This document shows, in pieces, positions 23,914 through 34,825 of a DNA stretch of 64,000 nt; position 1 is the stretch's first letter; each line of letters starts with the position of its first letter. Source of the DNA: Amaurobius ferox (taxonomy: Eukaryota > Arthropoda > Arachnida > Araneae > Amaurobiidae); contig OX578150.1 in assembly GCA_951213105.1 (NCBI GenBank), forward strand, positions 22,502,522-22,566,521, written 5' to 3'. A program made the position numbers and the translations under genes. The notes beneath the pieces are model-generated. The model did not search any database. It saw only the letters and a list, made by a program, of their open reading frames with translations, and had not been told where the DNA came from.

Positions 23914-23985
23914 TGTAAAAGATATCACCACTGAATGTAAAAGATATCATGTACTAATGTAAAAGATATCACCACTGAATGTATC
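23914..23985. repeat. Minisatellite, three units of tgtaaaagatatca
   Basis: Three imperfect units of about 25 bp, each with aatgtaaaagatatca, directly beside the SINE. Confidence 0.6.
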
Positions 23986-24548
23986 ACATTTTAGAAATTT
24001 TTAAATGAAATTGCATTTCAGTTGGAAAGTGCTTCATAATCAATGCTTATGCATGATTGATCTTTCTTGTTGTAACTTGTTGATGGTTATCGAAAACACC
24101 AGCCTCACTAAAAATTATTTTTCAATAAAACGGGACCGGTAAATTCTGGGTAATATTGTTTCCCATAGAAAATAATATTAAAAAAATCAGTAGCAAATTC
24201 AATTCAAATATATTACTCTATGGGGATTCTTGTTACGTATTGATGCTGTTCCAAATCTTACCGGTTTCTGGATATGAATACTGAGAGATGATTATTAAGT
24301 ATCGTTCTGTTCAATATTTCTACCATGCCGTACGATTGATGATGTCGCAGTCCTGAAGTCATTGAATCCATAAATTATATTTTTAAATATGCTCTACAAT
24401 AAACGGTTGTAGAATAATGAAAGGTTCCTTTATTTCCGCAGCGCATTTACACATAAATGTTTATAGCAGTAGTACATGAGCATTTGTTCTTAAGTTATTT
24501 TCTCTACCTCACAGACATTCACAATCACAAGCGGACATCTTCTCAAAA

Positions 24549-24745
24549 GTAAGCAAAATGGATCAAGGTGATCTTAATACATGCTTATTCACAAAAATCT
24601 TGAACTTTAAAATTGTTTGAAAACAATACTTCTTCTATAAAACAATATGAGAATGTAAAAATATATCTTATATTTAGATTTTGTACAAATATTATGATTT
24701 TCTATTATCGCACAATTATCTAATGATCTCTCACTTATTTTACAG
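24549..24745 (+). other. Intron in the 5' leader of the gene
   Basis: Donor aaaa|gtaagc at 24549 and acceptor ttattttacag|gtcg ending at 24745. Both sites are unchanged in the paralogue (donor 50540, acceptor ending 50723), which supports use. The intron is 197 bp. A TATA-like tttatagc lies near 24459-24466, a plausible but unproven core promoter. Confidence 0.65.
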
Positions 24746-24833
24746 GTCGTTAATCCGAGGAACTCTTGACCGATTTTGCGAGGAATTTAAATATATAATA
24801 ATTTACTACAGGAACAAGACAGATCAACTCAGA

Positions 24834-27170
24834 ATGAGTTCAAGCAAGATGGATATTTCTGAGAAGTTGGTAAAAGGCTATGTAAAGGGCCCGCCCTCTT
24901 GCCAAGAGCAAGCCATTACGAAGTTAGCCATCCATTTATGTCAACATAGTGAACTAAAAAAGCTCATATTTCAGACGGAACAGTTACAAATGCATGAATA
25001 TGATATTGATAAAATTTGGTGGGACGAATCTATTGAAAATCTATCGACTAGGGTGTGCAAAAATTTTTCTCTTCCACCGTTACTAAAGAACCGATTGATT
25101 GTTCGAATTCGGTCAATAGCCTTGCAGTTGTATTCTTGGAACATGCAACATGTCATGTTTGGACGTTCTCCACTTTCCGCAGACAGTCTTTTGACTATTT
25201 CAGATTGGACAGCAGAAATGAAATTGGATGAAAATAAAATTGCAAAACGCTTAGTTCAAGACGAAAGAATCCCAGTTTGCCAACGTTTTAAAATAGCTTG
25301 TTTACAGTGCTTAGTATCATTTATTTATTCCTTATGGGATGAAATTTCGACTGATGAACGTGAAGATTTACTTCATTACGAAGAATCTAAATTAGTTCAA
25401 TTGTGGTCTTATAAGTTAGCTGGGAAAGTAGAAGACTTCATTCCAACTGAGGATTCATTTTTGTTTTATTTAGTGATCTACGGAATGAACGAAGGATCAA
25501 GATCAACTGTGTTTCGTTGTTGGAGTGAATTGGATATGAGTGTAAGGCAGCAAATCCTTATAGATGCTGCTGTGTTTGTAGTCGTAAAAATCTATAGAGT
25601 TGAATGCAATTATTTGATGTATTCAAAAGAATTGATAACATCACCGGTACCTTACCTTGATATTTTGTGCTTTCTGTTAACGCAAATGTGTGAAGAACAA
25701 GGGGTTGCATTTTTCCGGAAAGTTTTCCAACACGATGATAATATACTTGCATGCTTTTTACAGTGGCCGTACTTGGATCTTTTGCTTCCTATTATTAAAG
25801 AGTTGTGGAACATTCTGCCTGAAGAAAAATACTTAGAACTTTTATTATCCATAGCATTCAAATATTCCGATGAATGTAGTTCCAGGAACGGTTATTTGGA
25901 TTATGACTATGGATATCTAATGATAGAGCTATTGAAAGAAACACCTCATTATTTCAAGCGTTATGTATTTGGTGATAATTATTATACAGATACAATTACC
26001 ATTGGGAAAACCGATTTATTTAATGCTATGATCAGCAAGGAATTTATTGAGTTCCGAAATATAAGAATATTTGAACATATTTTGCAACATGTTACACTCG
26101 AAGAGAAACAATCATTTTTAAGATCGAAATACGGAGAATCATTTTGTTGCTCTTTGGCTCTGAGCGAACATTGGGGTCTACTTAACTCCATATTAAGAAA
26201 ATGTTTGCATGAAGATGCTATTGTCATGTATAAAAAGCAAATTTTGAGATCTGAATCAGGAAAAGATTTATACTTTGAGATGCTAACGGAGGGTGATGAA
26301 GAGCTTTTGAATTCATGGTTAAACTGGGGATTTCAATCAAAGCGAGAAATTTTTAAATTTATCTTGAAAGTACGTTTCAGAGATCACAGGCTTGAGTCTG
26401 AAGAGTTTAGTGATTTCAGCATTGACATCGATTGTCTGGATAACGTACTCAAAAGGTATAGTCCATCGGAAGACGCTAGAAGAAAAGCTAAATCACGGCT
26501 AGTAAATATATATTCGAGGGATGTGTGCATTAATTTGATAAAAAACTCAAAATGGAAAGAGCTTGACAAATTTCTCACTTGTAGTTTTCCATCGGAAGCC
26601 GCTAGAAAACGATTTAAAAAATGGTTCGGCAGGGAATATGGCATGGAGTTATGTGAATATCATCTAGAATTCTTCATTCTTCAGGATGCTGAGCGATATC
26701 TCACTTGGTGTTTTCCATCAGAAGAAGCTGCAGAGCAGTTTAGACAAGAATTATTTTTCTTTTCGGGCATAGATATTCAATGGCGGCTCTTCTACTATCG
26801 TTCGATGGATCTTGACATCATTATCAAGTTTTTCAAACTGAGTCCAGAGGCTATACTGAAGTTTAAAAAGGATGTTTTATTTCGTTCTTACTCTTTGAGT
26901 ATCTTATTTAATGATCTGGCAACAGTTAGTAAACATATAAAAGATATAGAATTTTCAGACTTTGTACTGCAACGGGTTGAGCTTGTGTTGAGATGGGGGC
27001 TAGCAGATAAAGAAACTTTGATGTCTTTCAAAGAAGCATCCAATATATATCTTGGGGTATTCTCTTTCCCTAATGAGGAAGTACGACAGCTGGTACAGCA
27101 GAACTGGGATGAATTAATAAACGCGAGATTTTCCGAATTGTCAATAGAACACGATGCGAACTGTCAATAG
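24834..27170 (+). CDS. Uncharacterised 778-residue protein, predicted helical repeat
   Basis: The longest open frame in the window and the only intact host gene I can support. The frame is open from 24681, but I place the start at the ATG at 24834: it follows an apparent splice acceptor at 24745, it is the start shared with the paralogue at 50811, and the upstream frame is not conserved there. The protein has no signal peptide or membrane segment that stands out and is rich in L, E, K and S, suggesting a helical, probably cytoplasmic or nuclear protein. Motifs include RFKIACLQC at about residues 147-155 and a degenerate repeat in the C-terminal third (SPSEDARRKAKS, FPSEAARKRFKKWF, FPSEEAAEQFRQEL, LSPEAILKFKKDVL), each about 35-50 residues apart, as in an alpha-solenoid. 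AATAAA is at 27373-27378. I do not recognise the family and give it no function. Confidence 0.8.
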   Translation: MSSSKMDISEKLVKGYVKGPPSCQEQAITKLAIHLCQHSELKKLIFQTEQLQMHEYDIDKIWWDESIENLSTRVCKNFSLPPLLKNRLIVRIRSIALQLYSWNMQHVMFGRSPLSADSLLTISDWTAEMKLDENKIAKRLVQDERIPVCQRFKIACLQCLVSFIYSLWDEISTDEREDLLHYEESKLVQLWSYKLAGKVEDFIPTEDSFLFYLVIYGMNEGSRSTVFRCWSELDMSVRQQILIDAAVFVVVKIYRVECNYLMYSKELITSPVPYLDILCFLLTQMCEEQGVAFFRKVFQHDDNILACFLQWPYLDLLLPIIKELWNILPEEKYLELLLSIAFKYSDECSSRNGYLDYDYGYLMIELLKETPHYFKRYVFGDNYYTDTITIGKTDLFNAMISKEFIEFRNIRIFEHILQHVTLEEKQSFLRSKYGESFCCSLALSEHWGLLNSILRKCLHEDAIVMYKKQILRSESGKDLYFEMLTEGDEELLNSWLNWGFQSKREIFKFILKVRFRDHRLESEEFSDFSIDIDCLDNVLKRYSPSEDARRKAKSRLVNIYSRDVCINLIKNSKWKELDKFLTCSFPSEAARKRFKKWFGREYGMELCEYHLEFFILQDAERYLTWCFPSEEAAEQFRQELFFFSGIDIQWRLFYYRSMDLDIIIKFFKLSPEAILKFKKDVLFRSYSLSILFNDLATVSKHIKDIEFSDFVLQRVELVLRWGLADKETLMSFKEASNIYLGVFSFPNEEVRQLVQQNWDELINARFSELSIEHDANCQ

Positions 27171-28290
27171 AACATGATGTATAAGTGTGAAATAGAAAAT
27201 ATCGAAAGCAAGAAATAATATTTTCTTTGAAAATGCAAAACTGAAAATATCCCAAATAAGATACCTTACTTTTCCAATAAGGAAGTTCTTGATTTCTTAA
27301 CATATTGATGTCTACCTAAACCAATGTTCTGCTTTTCCTTTACAGAGCAATTATTAAAATATTATAGCATTCAATAAAATATATGTTGTACTATTTATAT
27401 TAATTTTTTACATTATATCTTCAGTTTTTAATAGGATCTATATATTTAAGGTTTCTAACAAGTCCCCATTTTTTGGTCCCTTAAAGTCACTTTTGTCCAA
27501 TAAGAATTCTAAAAGCTACATTTCTTTATTTTATTCGTTATACAAATTATGCTAATTTGCACTTTTAATTCAAATTTGTTTTCATTCGATAACTGAACGT
27601 ATTTTCAAAGGCGGCGTAGCAAAAATTCAAAAATATCTCGGGAACGGCTAGATCTCGAGTAATGGGTTGGTCTTATTCTTTTCATCTTCAAAAATTACAT
27701 ATAAAATAAGAATTTAATTGATACATTTGACTCAACGTAGTCTTTTACTTGATGATTTAGAAATGATCACTTAAGCAACATTATAGAATTGTCTGATTTT
27801 TTCAATATCTCATTCGAAAATTCGGGATTATTAGAACATTTGATTGCGTTTTTAAAAAAAAGTTGGGTTCCAGCATTCACTGTTGAAGATCCAAATCACA
27901 AGACCAACCCTAAGGCTTATGGAAGCTTAATGTGTGGTCGGCAGCATTCACTGCTGTAATATTTGTACCAAATTTCGTTCGAAACGCTACATTCGTTCGT
28001 GATATATCGTATCCACAGGCTCCAGTCACATACATAAGTCAGTTATGTTATCTTGGGACCCCATCAATCTATCTACAGTGATACCTTTCCTGGCGATTAA
28101 ATCCCGATTACTATACTTTTCTTATCATTCCCCCCAAGTTTTGATCTAATTTGGTGCAATTAATGAATTTTGTAATGTTTATCATGCTGACTCCAAATTT
28201 GAATTGAATTTTATCTTTAAAATTTAAGCAAATTTTATGATAAAATTATCAAAGCAGCATGACTTGATTACCACACAAAAAATCTGATGT
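27171..28290. other. 3' flank of the gene with repeat fragments
   Basis: The 3' untranslated region runs to about 27395, after the AATAAA at 27373-27378. Then come partial plus-strand copies of family 1 (about 27545-27760, no ends) and family 2 (about 27770-28060, with the attcactgttg...gtaccaaatttcgttcg phrase). No gene is seen. Confidence 0.6.
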
Positions 28291-28732
28291 GGGCAGTACA
28301 TGACTTTCCCTACAAACTTAAATTTATCTCTTTATTTCTTTAATTTAATAATTCATTAAATTAAAGTTAATTCCAGAAAATAACACTAATTTTGCACTTC
28401 TAATTAAATTTTCGTTTTTATTTGTTATCTGGTATAAAAAACCTATAATATCTCAGTTTCAGAGTAATGAGGTTGCTCTTATTCTTATTATCGTCAAAAT
28501 TGACCCACATTTAATTGATACAGTTGAGCATACATTTTGAAATTTGGTAAATTAATTTTTGAGTTAGAATGGGAAGATACGTTAGACAGACATATACACA
28601 TACGTCACGCGAAAAATAGTTTTTTCGTGTTCCTATCTCCCGAAACTTGTATATCCTTCGAAAATTTGAGTTGTGATTTTTGACACGATATAAATACTCT
28701 CCCTATACATTAACATGTATTGCAGGGAAAAT
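28286..28732 (+). mobile_element. Hairpin-ended repeat, family 1, short form
   Basis: Starts TCTGATGTGGGCAGTACATG and ends in the hairpin ctccctatacattaacatgt... near 28732. The middle is internally deleted relative to full copies. It is shared with duplication A copy 2 (54056-54512). Confidence 0.7.
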
Positions 28733-28874
28733 AAAAAGATACAGTTCAAATCTCATAACGAGATCTCATAAATCTCATAATGTTTGGAAGACTGGAATTT
28801 CTTGCTCTCTCTCAAATGTTCCACACCATCTTGGGCCAGATGAGTGGTCTGGGCCTTCAACATCAACACCCATA

Positions 28875-31132
28875 AGTAGTAGAAGAGGAAGGCCGGTTCT
28901 GCTGCGAAGGCTCAGCGATGCTCAGCGCTCAGCAAAATGGCCGCCATCTTGAATTCCGTAATCCTGGACGGGGGTGTAAAAGGGGGGGGAGAATGAAAAA
29001 AGGTGGGGGTAAAAATTTTGGAGAAACTTTTTTTCGGATGGCAACGATTTCGTAGTCTTGTACGAGGGGTTTAGGAGGAAATAAATTTTTGGAATGAGAT
29101 TTTTTCTAAGTAGGAGAGAAACTTTTTTCGGGATGGCAATACCATCGGAGGCAGTATGGAACCATAAGCGCCCCCTAGCGGCAGAAAGTGCAACTTTCAA
29201 GGATGGAGCTTCGTTTTTTTTATTTGGGTTGCCATAGCAATACCTGTAGGGGAGAAACTTTTTTCAGGGTGGCAATACCTACTCACCTGTGAGGGAGGCT
29301 GTGCAGTGCAACCAGCACCCCCTATCGGCGAAAAGTGGAACTATGGAGATGGAACTTAGAAATATTTTTTGTTTGGGTTGCCGTAGCAACACCTGTATGG
29401 GAGAAACTTTTTTGGGGGTGGCAACACCTACTCACCTGTGAGGGAGGCTGTGCAGTACCATCAGCGCCCCCTTGTGGCGAAAAGCGGAAATAAAACTGGG
29501 GATTTTTCTGTCTTAATGGGATTTTTTTTTCTTTTTTCTAATTGAAGTGATTAAGTATGAAATATTCGTATTTTTTTTCTTTTTTTTAAAATGAATGAGG
29601 ATAAATAAATAAAGTAATTAAGTATATCAAGGTCATTGTTATTACATACCAACGGTATACCAAGGGTGTGCCAAGGTCATGTCAATATCCCTCCGCCTTC
29701 TAAGAAAAAGTGCTTGTCCTATATGACGGTTACGAAGTGAACTGCGAGAGTCTTGTATTTCTCTTCGGAAATAATATATCTGTACTTACTTGAATTTTCC
29801 ACGTTTGTAATTTTTTTTTATGAAAAATGTGGTAATGGCAAAAATTAACATTTTGTTAAAATGTTCCAAAAGCGTAAAAAAGTAACAAAAAATATGGTAA
29901 TGGGCAAAATTAACATTTTGCGACTTTTTTTTTAAAATGTTAATTTCTCTATGGGAATTAACATGGGTTTTCACACATTTGTCATTTTTTTTTCAAAAAA
30001 TGTGGTAATGGGAAAAATTAACATTTTGCACAAAATGTCTCAAAAACGTAAAAAAGTAACAAAAAATGTGGTAATGGGCAAAATTAACATTTTGCGATTT
30101 TTTTCAAAATTCCAATTTCTCTATGGGAATTAACATGGGTTTTTGCACTTTTGTAATTTTTTTACAAAAAAATGTGTGTTTTTACAAAAATGTTACTAAA
30201 AATGTGGTAATGGGAAAAATTAACATTTCGCACAAAATGTTGCAAAAACGTAAAAAAACATCAAAAATATGTGTTTTTTACAAAAATGTGATAAAAAGGT
30301 ATGTTTTTAAAGTAGCAGAATCGCATGAATTGGGTGTATAGGAGGGGGGTGTTTCCCCAATCATTTCAGCCTTGGAGTTTAAAAATTTAAAAAAAATAAA
30401 TATTTTAAATAAATATTTTAAATAATCGTGAAAGTGTGCTTATGCCCAAAGAACTTAAGTGTTATGATTCTCACAAGTTAATTAAAGGATGTTAATTAAA
30501 TTAGTGTTATGAATCTCGCAAGTTAATTAAAGGATGTTAATTAAATTAAGTGATTAAGTATTGGATATCCGTATACCAGGAGCATGTCAAAGACGTGCCA
30601 TGGATATGCTAAAGGCAAGCCAAGGTGTACCAAGATCATCGTTCTTACAATATCCCTCCACCATATCGCGGTTACGAAGAGATAGATACGTGAGAATCTT
30701 GTATGATGAAGGGAAAACATGAATTTTAAGAATGTGTCACTTTTAGCGTTTTTTCACAAAAAGTTTCAAAAACGTTAAAAAAAAACAAAAATGTACGTTT
30801 TTAAAATAAATTGTGGTTTTTAGATTATTTGAATTCTCTATGGGAAATAACATGGGTTTTCACACTTTTATGAATTTTTTAGAAAAAAAATGTGCGCTTT
30901 TGCAAAAGTGTTACCAAAAAGGCGTTTTTTGAAAAATGTGACATTTTGCGAATTTTTTCAAAATGTCTGATTTCTCTATGGAAATTAACATAGGTTTTCG
31001 CACTTTTGCATTTTTTTTTAAAAATGTGCGTTTTTGCAAAAGTGTTACCAAAAATGCGTTTTTTGAAAAATGTGACATTTTACGATTTTTTTCAAAAACA
31101 CACTTTTTACTTATAAAAACTAAGAAAAACAT
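28875..31132 (+). repeat. Left arm of the foldback element
   Basis: Three zones. The outer GC-richer zone (28875-29520) has three imperfect units of about 140-150 bp, each opening gagaaacttttttc and holding a CTCF-like motif. The middle zone (29780-30320) has A/T-patterned subrepeats with atgggaattaacatgggttt and gtggtaatggg. The inner zone (30420-31132) has similar but distinct subrepeats with gcgttttttgaaaaatg. All short frames here follow from the repeats and are not genes. Confidence 0.85.
29167..29479 (-). promoter_or_regulatory. Three CTCF-like motifs in the left arm
   Basis: Minus-strand matches to the CTCF core lie at 29167-29184 (CTGCCGCTAGGGGGCGCT), 29314-29330 (CGCCGATAGGGGGTGCT) and 29463-29479 (CGCCACAAGGGGGCGCT). 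They resemble the vertebrate consensus CCASYAGRGGGCRC, and CTCF is conserved in arthropods. Binding is inferred only. Confidence 0.45.
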
Positions 31133-34100
31133 GTTTTCAAAGTAGCAGAATCGCGTGAATTGATATTCTAAAGTAATAGAATCGTGTGAATTGATGTTTT
31201 AAAGTAGTAGAATCGCGTGATCGACTATATTCGATGAATGACTATTCGAGGAGGTGTATATACCCAATGAGGGAACCCATAGACCGTTTATCAGCGATCC
31301 GCGAAACATTTAGGTTAGTAATGTTATGAATCTCACATCCATTTTAGTCTGAAAATCTAGAAAACCCCCAGAGAATATATCTATTCTAAAAATAAGTATT
31401 ATAAAAAAGGGTTAGTGTATCAGTTTACACGCATAGTGTGTGTCTTATTTCTCTAAATCCCACCATTTTTAAAAATGAGAGTACATGCCAGAACCCTCCG
31501 CGTTTAAGTCTCGCACAAAATGATTTAGCTATGAGTACCCCGCCCAACACTTTTGTGCGGATGGAGGGGAGATATTTAACACATTCTCGGCCCTAGGAGA
31601 ATACGCAGTGGACGTTGGCACGTGTTATATTACTGAATAAGAAACTGCTTAACCCGAAATACGAGCGAGTCTGTATTCAGGAGATATATTGCCGAAAATG
31701 ACTATCCTGTGATTTTTAACGTTTGAAATAGCAAAATACACGCTAATTTCTTTACAACGAATAACATATATTTCTTGTATGCATACCAGTTTTATGTGAA
31801 ATTTAACACATATAGCTTTCTGAGGGAGGGAGAAACGCCTAATATGGTGATACATATGACACACGCGCTCAGCACAAATCGATGGAAATAAATGGTGAGA
31901 TAGTTTTTAAAGACGAGACTTTGGATTTTTTTTCGATAAATAAGGTATTTGAGGTTATTTAACGTGTGAATGATCGATACATGATAAAAAAATGAGGAAC
32001 TGGGCTAAATTTTCAAGTATAGGACTTTGAAGTTTTTAGCTGAATGTAATATGTGCCAACATTTTATAAGATGATATCACCTGCAGAGTGAGTATAAGAC
32101 GATCCCATCAGCAGCAGTTAGTTACAAAGTGTCGAACTAGACGAACATTTCTACGATACAAAATTTAAATATCCTAACCAAATACAATGCTTTGTAGCTT
32201 TTAAAGGGTTGGAAACACCTACGAAGGCGACATGTATGATACTTATAGCCAATACATAGCCACGAAATGGTAAACTAACAAATATTTTTTAGGGGTAGAA
32301 CTTGAATTTATAACTAAACATGATTTCTACTAACTACTGCAAAGGGAGAAATGCACAGTGAAAGGGGTTATGTATATATATAATGCATATATCCAACACC
32401 CACCGGCGGAATGCAGATCAAAGATAATATTTTTAGGAGAAGACATGGAATTTTTAAGTAAATGGGGTATTTAGAGGCATTTAAAGAGATATAAGCATAT
32501 GATAAGGTAGCATCCATAATACACACAACTAATATAGGATAGCGAAAGGAAAACTTTAGTATTGTTTAGAGACCGAACTTCAAATTTTTAAGTAAATGTA
32601 AGTGTTTAGAAATTTTTAATGAGCTATGTGCGATACACATGTCCCGATCGCAGTGGTGAAAAAGTGATATCGGAGCAGTTTTTAAAGATGCGACTTTAAC
32701 TTTCTTCAATTAAGTGGAGAATCTACTAAATCTTAGAGGGTGCTAACGCTTACCGAGTGTTTTATGTATAATACACATAAGCAGCATATAACATTAAGAA
32801 GGGGATATTAGAAAATTTTTCTAAAGTAAAGACTTTAGAAGTTTTACATAAATGACAATTTATACTAGCTTTTAAAGAAATGGAAACGCCCAGCGAGATG
32901 ACTTAGAATGAATACAACGCCGATACATAACAGCGAAAGGAAAACTAAAATATTGTTTAAAGATTGAACTTCAAATTTCGAAGTAAATGTACATGTTCAG
33001 AAACTTTTATGGGCTAGTATGATACACATACTCAATATAACAGTAAAATGACGAACTAAGAATAATTTATAAGTATGTAACTTTAGATTTTTTTTTAGTT
33101 AAATAGAGATTTCTACTAATTTTTAAAGGGATAGAAAGGTATACTAGGGTGTACAACAAATTTTTAGAAGGGACTTTGGGAATTTACTAGCTAAATAGGG
33201 ATTTCCACAATTTTTAAAGGGATATAAAGACATACTAAAGGGTATACAACAAATTTGCAGAGGAGACTTTGAGAATTTTTTAGCTAAATAGGGATTTCTA
33301 CTAACTTTTAAGGAATAAAAACACATACTTAAGAGCATAGAGTGTTATCATTACTAACACCTAGTGCTAAAATGAGAAATTAGCATAATATTTTAAAGAA
33401 TAAACCTTAAATTTTTTGTAACTAGGCACAACATATAAACGTTTAAAGCGGATGAATACACAGATTGAGACAGCATGTGCGATGCACATCATCCGCATAT
33501 AGTAACAAAAGTAGAACTAAACATGTTTTTAAGGATATAATTTTTGGCTTCTTCACATAAATGAGGATCTTTAGAAACACTTGAATGGTTAGAAACTACA
33601 CTTTAAGTGGGAGTAGAATAACACCACCACCAATACGTATCGAAGGAAAATAGGAATTAGAGTAATATTTTAGGGATGGGACTTTAGATTTTTTGGTTAT
33701 GTTTAAAAACTTTTAAAGTAGAGTAAATGCCTACTAAGACAACATATGCGACACACATAGCCAATACATAGTTATGAAATAGGCAAAAGCTAAGATAGCT
33801 TTTTAGAATAACACCCTAAATTTTTTTTTTCTAACTAAGTGCAATATATCAACACTTAAAGCGGAATGAATACGAAGATTCAGACGGCATGTGTGACACA
33901 CGTCGCCGAAACATAATAGTTAAATGCTGATTTAAGTAAATTAAGGATAGAACTCTAAATTTTTTTAGGTAAATGAGAGGTTTAAGAACATTTAAAACGT
34001 CAGAAACACCTAATAAGGTGGTATGAGATGAATTCATCATCGTCAGATGACAGCGAAATGGAGATACTGCAAATATCTTAAAGGGGAATCCTTAAAATTT

Positions 34101-34825
34101 CTAAGTAAATAACCTTTAAAGAGGTGAAAAAAATATGTAGTGAAGTTGTGTGGATAATACAGATCACCGACATTCTAAAACAGACAAGACATGTCTATAC
34201 AAGATAAAAAATGTTGTACGTTAGTATAAATATACATTATTCTATGTAGCAATGTAATACATACCCCAAGATTTATATAAAGTAATCGTGAATCCATTAT
34301 ACTAATCCCATCAGAAATCAGCTAAAATAATAAAATTACCAAGCTGAATAACATATCTAGGTACTAAAACCCCAACAAACTACATTAAATTGATAAAGAT
34401 CTTCACTAAATAAAATAATGAAGTTGTAACATACTATAAAAATACTAAGTTTAATAAAATGATAGAATAAAATCATATTAAAGCAAGTACTTACATGTTC
34501 AATCCGATTCAAAAATGCTGCATTAGGTGTAGGCCAATGAATAATGACAGATATAACATCTCCAGCTTTACCAACTAAAACCGACATATTCGCAGAACAA
34601 CTTGAAACGCGTCTTAACAGCACGAAATCCACAGCAGAAATGATAAAATCGATACTTGAACGCCACCGACACCCCCTACACGACAAGGTCATACCATGGT
34701 TACTGTTAAACTATGGCATAAAATAGAATCACATGTTAAAAAATAATAGATTTTAGTAAAATAATTAAAGAAAATCCCTTTGTGATTATGAATGGCCTGT
34801 CTATTTTTACCGTGTGTATGTGTGT
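31133..34825. repeat. Foldback core: array of about 18 degenerate units of about 130 bp
   Basis: A phrase of the form gactttagatttttt-agtaaatg-tttagaaac recurs near 31918, 32025, 32157, 32296, 32445, 32575, 32693, 32836, 32966, 33081, 33174, 33268, 33405, 33535, 33680, 33812, 33948 and 34085. Spacing is 93-149 bp. Between phrases, cttttaaaggg, gaaacacctaa and gatacacatagcc-like segments recur in the same order. The flanks (31133-31900 and 34130-34825) are not in the array. The 60-codon plus-strand frame at 34544-34726 is the only non-repeat frame and is unassigned. Confidence 0.7.

Larger units (their letters stand above)
22542..24069 (-). mobile_element. Helentron-like element, inverted relative of 16074-17364
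   Basis: Both ends match the element at 16074-17364 in reverse complement: aacactttacaacatagttg at the left, with the terminal hairpin, and gatctttcttg at the right. The middle is diverged and holds a fragment of the family 1 hairpin-ended repeat (23095-23285) and a SINE (23614-23900). Confidence 0.65.
24247..28874 (+). repeat. Segmental duplication A, copy 1, left part
   Basis: Collinear with 50232-54646. The alignment begins near ttccaaatctt and includes the gene, its leader intron, the 3' flank and two family 1 repeat fragments. It is cut at 28874 by the foldback insertion and resumes at 37074. Confidence 0.9.

Noticed and set aside
24681..24833. N-terminal extension of the 778-residue protein (51 more codons)
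   Set aside because: The extension reads through an apparent intron end (acceptor ending 24745), and the frame is not preserved in the paralogue, whereas the ATG at 24834 is.
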